A DNA stretch of 11,701 nucleotides from Smittium culicis. Taxonomy: Eukaryota > Kickxellomycota > Harpellomycetes > Harpellales > Legeriomycetaceae. The stretch is taken from assembly GCA_001970855.1 (NCBI GenBank), contig LSSN01003051.1, positions 1 through 11,701 of the forward strand, given 5' to 3'. The position numbers and the translations under genes are program-made. Below the pieces are notes generated by a model. The model worked only from the letters and a program-made list of their open reading frames with translations, was not told the origin of the DNA and searched no databases. This document shows, piece by piece, positions 9,058-11,701 of the stretch (position 1 is its first letter; every line of letters begins with the position of its first letter).

Positions 9058-10270
9058 CATTTATTCGAAGGAAATTTTATGAACTGTTTTACTATCACGC
9101 CACCTATTTATTCTTGGAATTATCGGCTCCATCATACACATAAAATCAGTCAATGTTCTCTGGGTTATAACGATTGTAATCTATGTAGAGGATAGATGAT
9201 ATCGCTTTTATAATAAGAGTAAAATTGAAAAGAAAACTATCATGATTATACCATGGTCTAATAATATCATATAATTTAAAATTCCAATATCTAGTCTTTC
9301 ATGATACAAATCTGATGAGACAATGCCTGTACTTGGGCGTATAGGATTGATAATACATGAAATATCCAAACTTCAGGTCCATCCATTTGATATATCATAT
9401 ATCAGTGGAAACGACACTTTCAGTTTATTAATATCTAAATCCGGTGACTAGACTAGTCTACTTTTTGATTTAGTAGCTGGTAAAAACAACCAAAAATCAC
9501 AAATCTCAAGCTCTCAAATTTTGTAAACTAGAAAAAAATACGAAATATCACCTCACAGCATTAATTCAACCCCAGATTTTGAAAATAACTTTGCAGTATC
9601 TGTCAATAATACCCATTTAGTCGCAGTCTCGGGTATAAATGCTGAGAAAAAGCGGATTAAAACCACAGAAAACCATTTTACTGCTATTTTAAGTCCATTT
9701 CATAAAAGCACAAACTCGCATGTTTTTGATAATGAAGTCGCTGTGCTCGTCGCTGGGGGTGCTGGAATATCTCCAATGATATCTTCTATAGACTACTTTA
9801 TCAAAAATTATAATACGCCTAATACCAGATCTAACAAGGTTATTTTAAACTTTTCCTCAAACAGTTTAGAATTATTTTAGTTTTTAATAGACATTACCTT
9901 TAAAATTTCTAATTTTTCAGTGCGAGATCTTGTTTTCATCGAGCTTTATTGCAATGGAAAAAGCTATTGTGATATCTACAAAAATAACCCTATGCTACTG
10001 ATCACTGAAGATTCAAACTATAACCCCAACTTGGTTTCGTTTAGAAATTCTAGAATTGATTATAACAAACTTTTCATTCCAATTTTTTATGACCAATCCA
10101 TTAGAAATTATGGATTTCTAATTATTGAAAATTTAAAGACGATCCAAGAATATAGACTAAGAACAATACCAACATCAAGATCTTTCAAAAATACTCTAAA
10201 TTTAACTTTTATAATGGGTATTAACATAGATAACGTAAATAATTCACTTTCCAGATTTCAAATTTATTAA
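9058..10270 (+). pseudogene. Exon 3: last helices and FAD/NADPH dehydrogenase half of the oxidase relic
   Basis: After IRRKFYELFYY a one-base loss near 9096 changes frame. RHLFILGIIGSIIH follows: CGC (Arg) at 9098-9100 replaces the first ligand His, and CAC at 9137-9139 keeps the second, 13 codons later. Then come VEDR-YRFY, a beta-barrel part with RQCLYLGV (family GQYLYL; a different frame at 9318-9341), and HPFDIS at 9380-9397, where the family usually has HPFT. GD-TAG-T at 9443-9454 is the family GDWT. A polar loop of about 70 codons precedes SPFHK (family GPFG) and AGGAGISP at 9752-9775. LELF-TAG-F carries a stop at a second conserved Trp. The last 129 codons are free of stops, but the Cys-Gly-Pro motif is replaced by IEN. 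Translation ends at TAA 10268-10270. Confidence 0.75.
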
Positions 10271-10560
10271 AATTTATTTCACTTTTATTATTTTAACAAA
10301 AAAAATTTTTTTTATCCATTTAAATAATTATTACAATACTTTTTTACCCATAATTTAGAAAAGAAATATAAATATTGTTGAAAAAATTGTTGAAAATATT
10401 TCAAAACGAAAAGAAATAACACTGAATGACTACTATTATCAGAGTGAAGTTTTTAACTTTACCAAAATTACAAAATGTTTTTTAATTTTTTTTTATTTTT
10501 CAAATTTTATTGAAGATGGGTTATATTTTATTTAAAATTGTATAGTCCTAATATCTATAT
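10271..10560. other. AT-rich 3' flank of the oxidase relic
   Basis: No gene is seen. It begins with A/T-rich sequence after the relic's stop codon and includes AATTTATT- and ATTAAAATT-like strings that could once have served as polyadenylation signals, though such strings are everywhere in this window. The A8T8 palindrome at 10298-10313 lies here. Confidence 0.45.
10298..10313. repeat. A8T8 perfect palindrome
   Basis: Eight A followed by eight T, 27 bases after the relic's stop codon. Such tracts are intrinsically bent or rigid and disfavour nucleosomes; in RNA the segment could form a weak hairpin. It may be no more than a consequence of base composition. Confidence 0.8.
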
Positions 10561-11190
10561 TTTTTCCCCCACGTAATTGCATTGTTACGATACCAATAAC
10601 AGAATATATTCGATAAAGTAAACTAAAATATATGTATATTGGTGCAGGTCATAAAAAATCTAGTATTATAATACGAATTAATTCCTCTTTTGGCCCATCT
10701 GCTGAGTAGATAAACGGAAATTTGATCAATCTACCAACCTAAAGATCCACACAGGCATTTCTTGAAGAATTCTGAATGATTCAATTACAACAAGCCTTAG
10801 AATTAAGCTCATTTCAAAAAAAGTCGAATTCTGTCAGATCATTGAGCTTCCAATGAGAGCCTACGTCTGATAGGATTAATAAGAAATACGCACATACCCA
10901 AATTTGTGAATGATCAGCCTCGATCTTATAAAATAAGCTGACAAACGACTAAGATATTATTTCTGTCGAATGCTGAACTTGTGCATAGAGATAGCCTGGG
11001 ACTGTGTTGAGTGAATCGGTTCCTCCTGTTTCTAGATGGTCCTCCTCAGAAATCGCTGTCCTCTGAATTACTGATCTGTTATATGACTTGATTTTTTTTA
11101 TTTCCTGATTTATCATAAAATTGGAATAAGTATGAGATTCAAGTTGGAGATCAATAACAGCGCCCTATTAGAAAAAGTATTAATACTACT
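10561..11190. other. Less AT-rich block with interrupted protein-like frames
   Basis: G and C rise sharply here compared with both flanks, much as in the oxidase relic, which suggests former coding or transposon DNA. The best frame on the plus strand covers 10846-11088 (listed separately). The minus strand also gives a readable run (complement of about 10870-10940). No complete gene, terminal repeat or splice-supported exon was found. Confidence 0.4.
10846..11091 (+). pseudogene. Possible retroelement-like coding relic (weak)
   Basis: One frame reads about 82 codons interrupted by TGA at 10939 and 11008 and ended by TGA at 11089-11091. It gives runs such as GLIRNTHIPKFVND, QTTKILFLSNAELVHRDSLG and QKSLSSELLICYM. 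The order of an F-(S/T)-(N/D)-A string, a D-S-x-G-like string and S-x-x-x-S-E-L faintly recalls the RNase H part of fungal Ty1/copia polyproteins, but the spacing is too short and the identity low. All three stops are TGA, which could derive from Trp codons. The assignment is tentative, and another family or no gene is quite possible. Confidence 0.2.
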
Positions 11191-11229
11191 GGTATTAGAA
11201 ATTTTTTATATTAAATTTTTAAATTGATG

Positions 11230-11249
11230 TGGTTTATATCTATAAACCA
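11230..11249. repeat. Perfect 9-bp inverted repeat with 2-base centre
   Basis: TGGTTTATA, TC, TATAAACCA. It is a near-continuous dyad of 20 bp that could be a protein-binding site or a small cruciform. No neighbouring gene is present to suggest a regulatory role. Confidence 0.7.
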
Positions 11250-11300
11250 TACCTAAAACTTTGATAGAATAATACACACATAGAAATAAGGAGTAATAAT

Positions 11301-11326
11301 AATTTATAAATTACAATTTATAAATT
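11301..11326. repeat. Two copies of palindrome AATTTATAAATT
   Basis: The self-complementary 12-mer occurs at 11301-11312 and again at 11315-11326, separated by AC. The same 12-mer is at 1011-1022. Given the base composition this may be chance, but the close pairing makes a 26-bp element with extensive dyad symmetry. Confidence 0.75.
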
Positions 11327-11701
11327 AATAAATATAATTATTGATTATATATTTTTTTAATTCTATTCTATATTAATTTTTTAACGAGTAATTTAGAATA
11401 ATTAAAGACCTGATATTAAATTATACCGTGATTTTAGCAAGCTTTAAATAAGGTTTAATTTGAATTTTATGTAACAATAATGATAATTTAACTATTTAAT
11501 TATTATTTTCTTATAATTTTATCTGTAATTATTTTATATTATTTTTTATTATTTTAAAACTTGAAAAAACAAAAACTTTTTCTAAAATAATCGACAACTA
11601 TATATTCAATTTTAATTTGAGCTTTTTTTGGGGATTTTAAATTTATTTTCATTACACTTTGGCTACTCTTTTTTAATTTGGTCTCAGAGTTTAAAAAAAA
11701 A

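Larger units (their letters stand above)
8243..10270 (+). pseudogene. Decayed NADPH oxidase (NOX) / ferric reductase-family gene, full length
   Basis: Intact members of this family are membrane flavocytochromes that carry electrons from cytosolic NADPH through FAD and two haems across the membrane, making superoxide (NOX) or reducing ferric iron (FRE). The sequence shows three exons (8243-8288, 8385-8952, 9058-10270), about 608 codons when joined; NOX proteins are usually about 550-600. In order they give an N-terminal helix (IMLVAGYFTSKKN), a helix with PININFALIF, an IHAI haem-ligand helix, SGLVILSLFLIISLFSL, IRRKFYELFYY, RHLFILGIIGSIIH, VEDR/YRFY, HPF (FAD), AGGAGISP (NADPH) and a tail ending near FIMG. 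In-frame stops lie at 8423, 8754, 9197, 9272, 9302, 9449, 9524 and 9878. Frame changes lie near 8474 and 9096, with a compensating pair at about 9305-9345. VEDR/YRFY and GD(stop)T favour NOX over ferric reductase. No EF-hand region is seen upstream. It has certainly lost function as written. Confidence 0.85.
11191..11701. other. AT-rich gene-free end of window
   Basis: This is nearly all A/T, with no reading frame of note in the parts read. It contains the short palindromes at 11230-11249 and 11301-11326 (listed separately) and ends in a run of nine A. Confidence 0.5.

Noticed and set aside
8754..9880. A variant genetic code in which stop codons are read as Trp or another residue
   Set aside because: Two TAG codons do fall at conserved Trp sites, but TAA, TAG and TGA all interrupt the frame, TAA at 9272 sits at a probable Glu site, and there are independent frameshifts. 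Decay explains all of this more simply.
9880..9920. A 41-bp third intron (GTTTTT...CTAATTTTTCAG)
   Set aside because: The acceptor side looks good, but splicing would shift the downstream reading out of the frame that matches the family tail, and the unspliced frame runs straight through (FLIDITFKIS...). The donor GTTTTT is also poor.

Overview
The window reads as eukaryotic DNA from a very AT-rich nuclear genome, or an AT-rich compartment of one. No prokaryotic operon, rRNA, tRNA or CRISPR array was found. The evidence for a eukaryote is two short introns with GTAAGC/GTAAGT donors, a doubled CTAAC branch-type motif and (T)TAG acceptors, plus small TTAA-flanked inverted-repeat transposons. 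The host cannot be named from the sequence; a fungus or a protist is the most likely guess.

Layout. Positions 1-950 are a less AT-rich block with no recognisable gene and one weak 59-codon open frame. Positions 950-5700 are extremely AT-rich, stop-dense and gene-free, with AAAT microsatellites, a 27-bp tandem repeat (4136-4198) and an isolated G-run (5085-5098). Positions 5706-7028 hold three copies of one miniature TTAA element. Two of them (5843-6031 and 6841-7024) are nearly full-length and in opposite orientation. The third (5710-6076) appears to be an older copy into which the 5843-6031 copy inserted. Positions 7025-8242 are mostly empty, with one short protein-like frame on the minus strand and a hairpin.

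The main content is 8243-10270: an apparently full-length but inactivated gene of the NADPH oxidase (NOX, gp91phox-like) / ferric reductase superfamily. Three exons, a multi-helix membrane half, the FAD-binding HPF motif, the NADPH-binding glycine-rich motif and the C-terminal tail can be followed in order. The reading is broken by eight in-frame stops and about four frameshifts. Two of the TAG stops sit exactly where the family has conserved tryptophans. Two of the four haem-ligand histidines are replaced, and they are the two that bind the same haem in NOX2. The relic's own stop codon is at 10268-10270.

Positions 10271-10560 are AT-rich. Positions 10560-11190 form a second less AT-rich block with an interrupted protein-like frame, possibly a faint Ty1/copia relic. 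From 11200 to the end the sequence is AT-rich with short perfect palindromes.

No intact protein-coding gene can be supported. The window looks like a decaying region holding one dead flavocytochrome gene and small DNA transposons. All assignments come from reading translations by eye and from remembered family motifs; no search was run.
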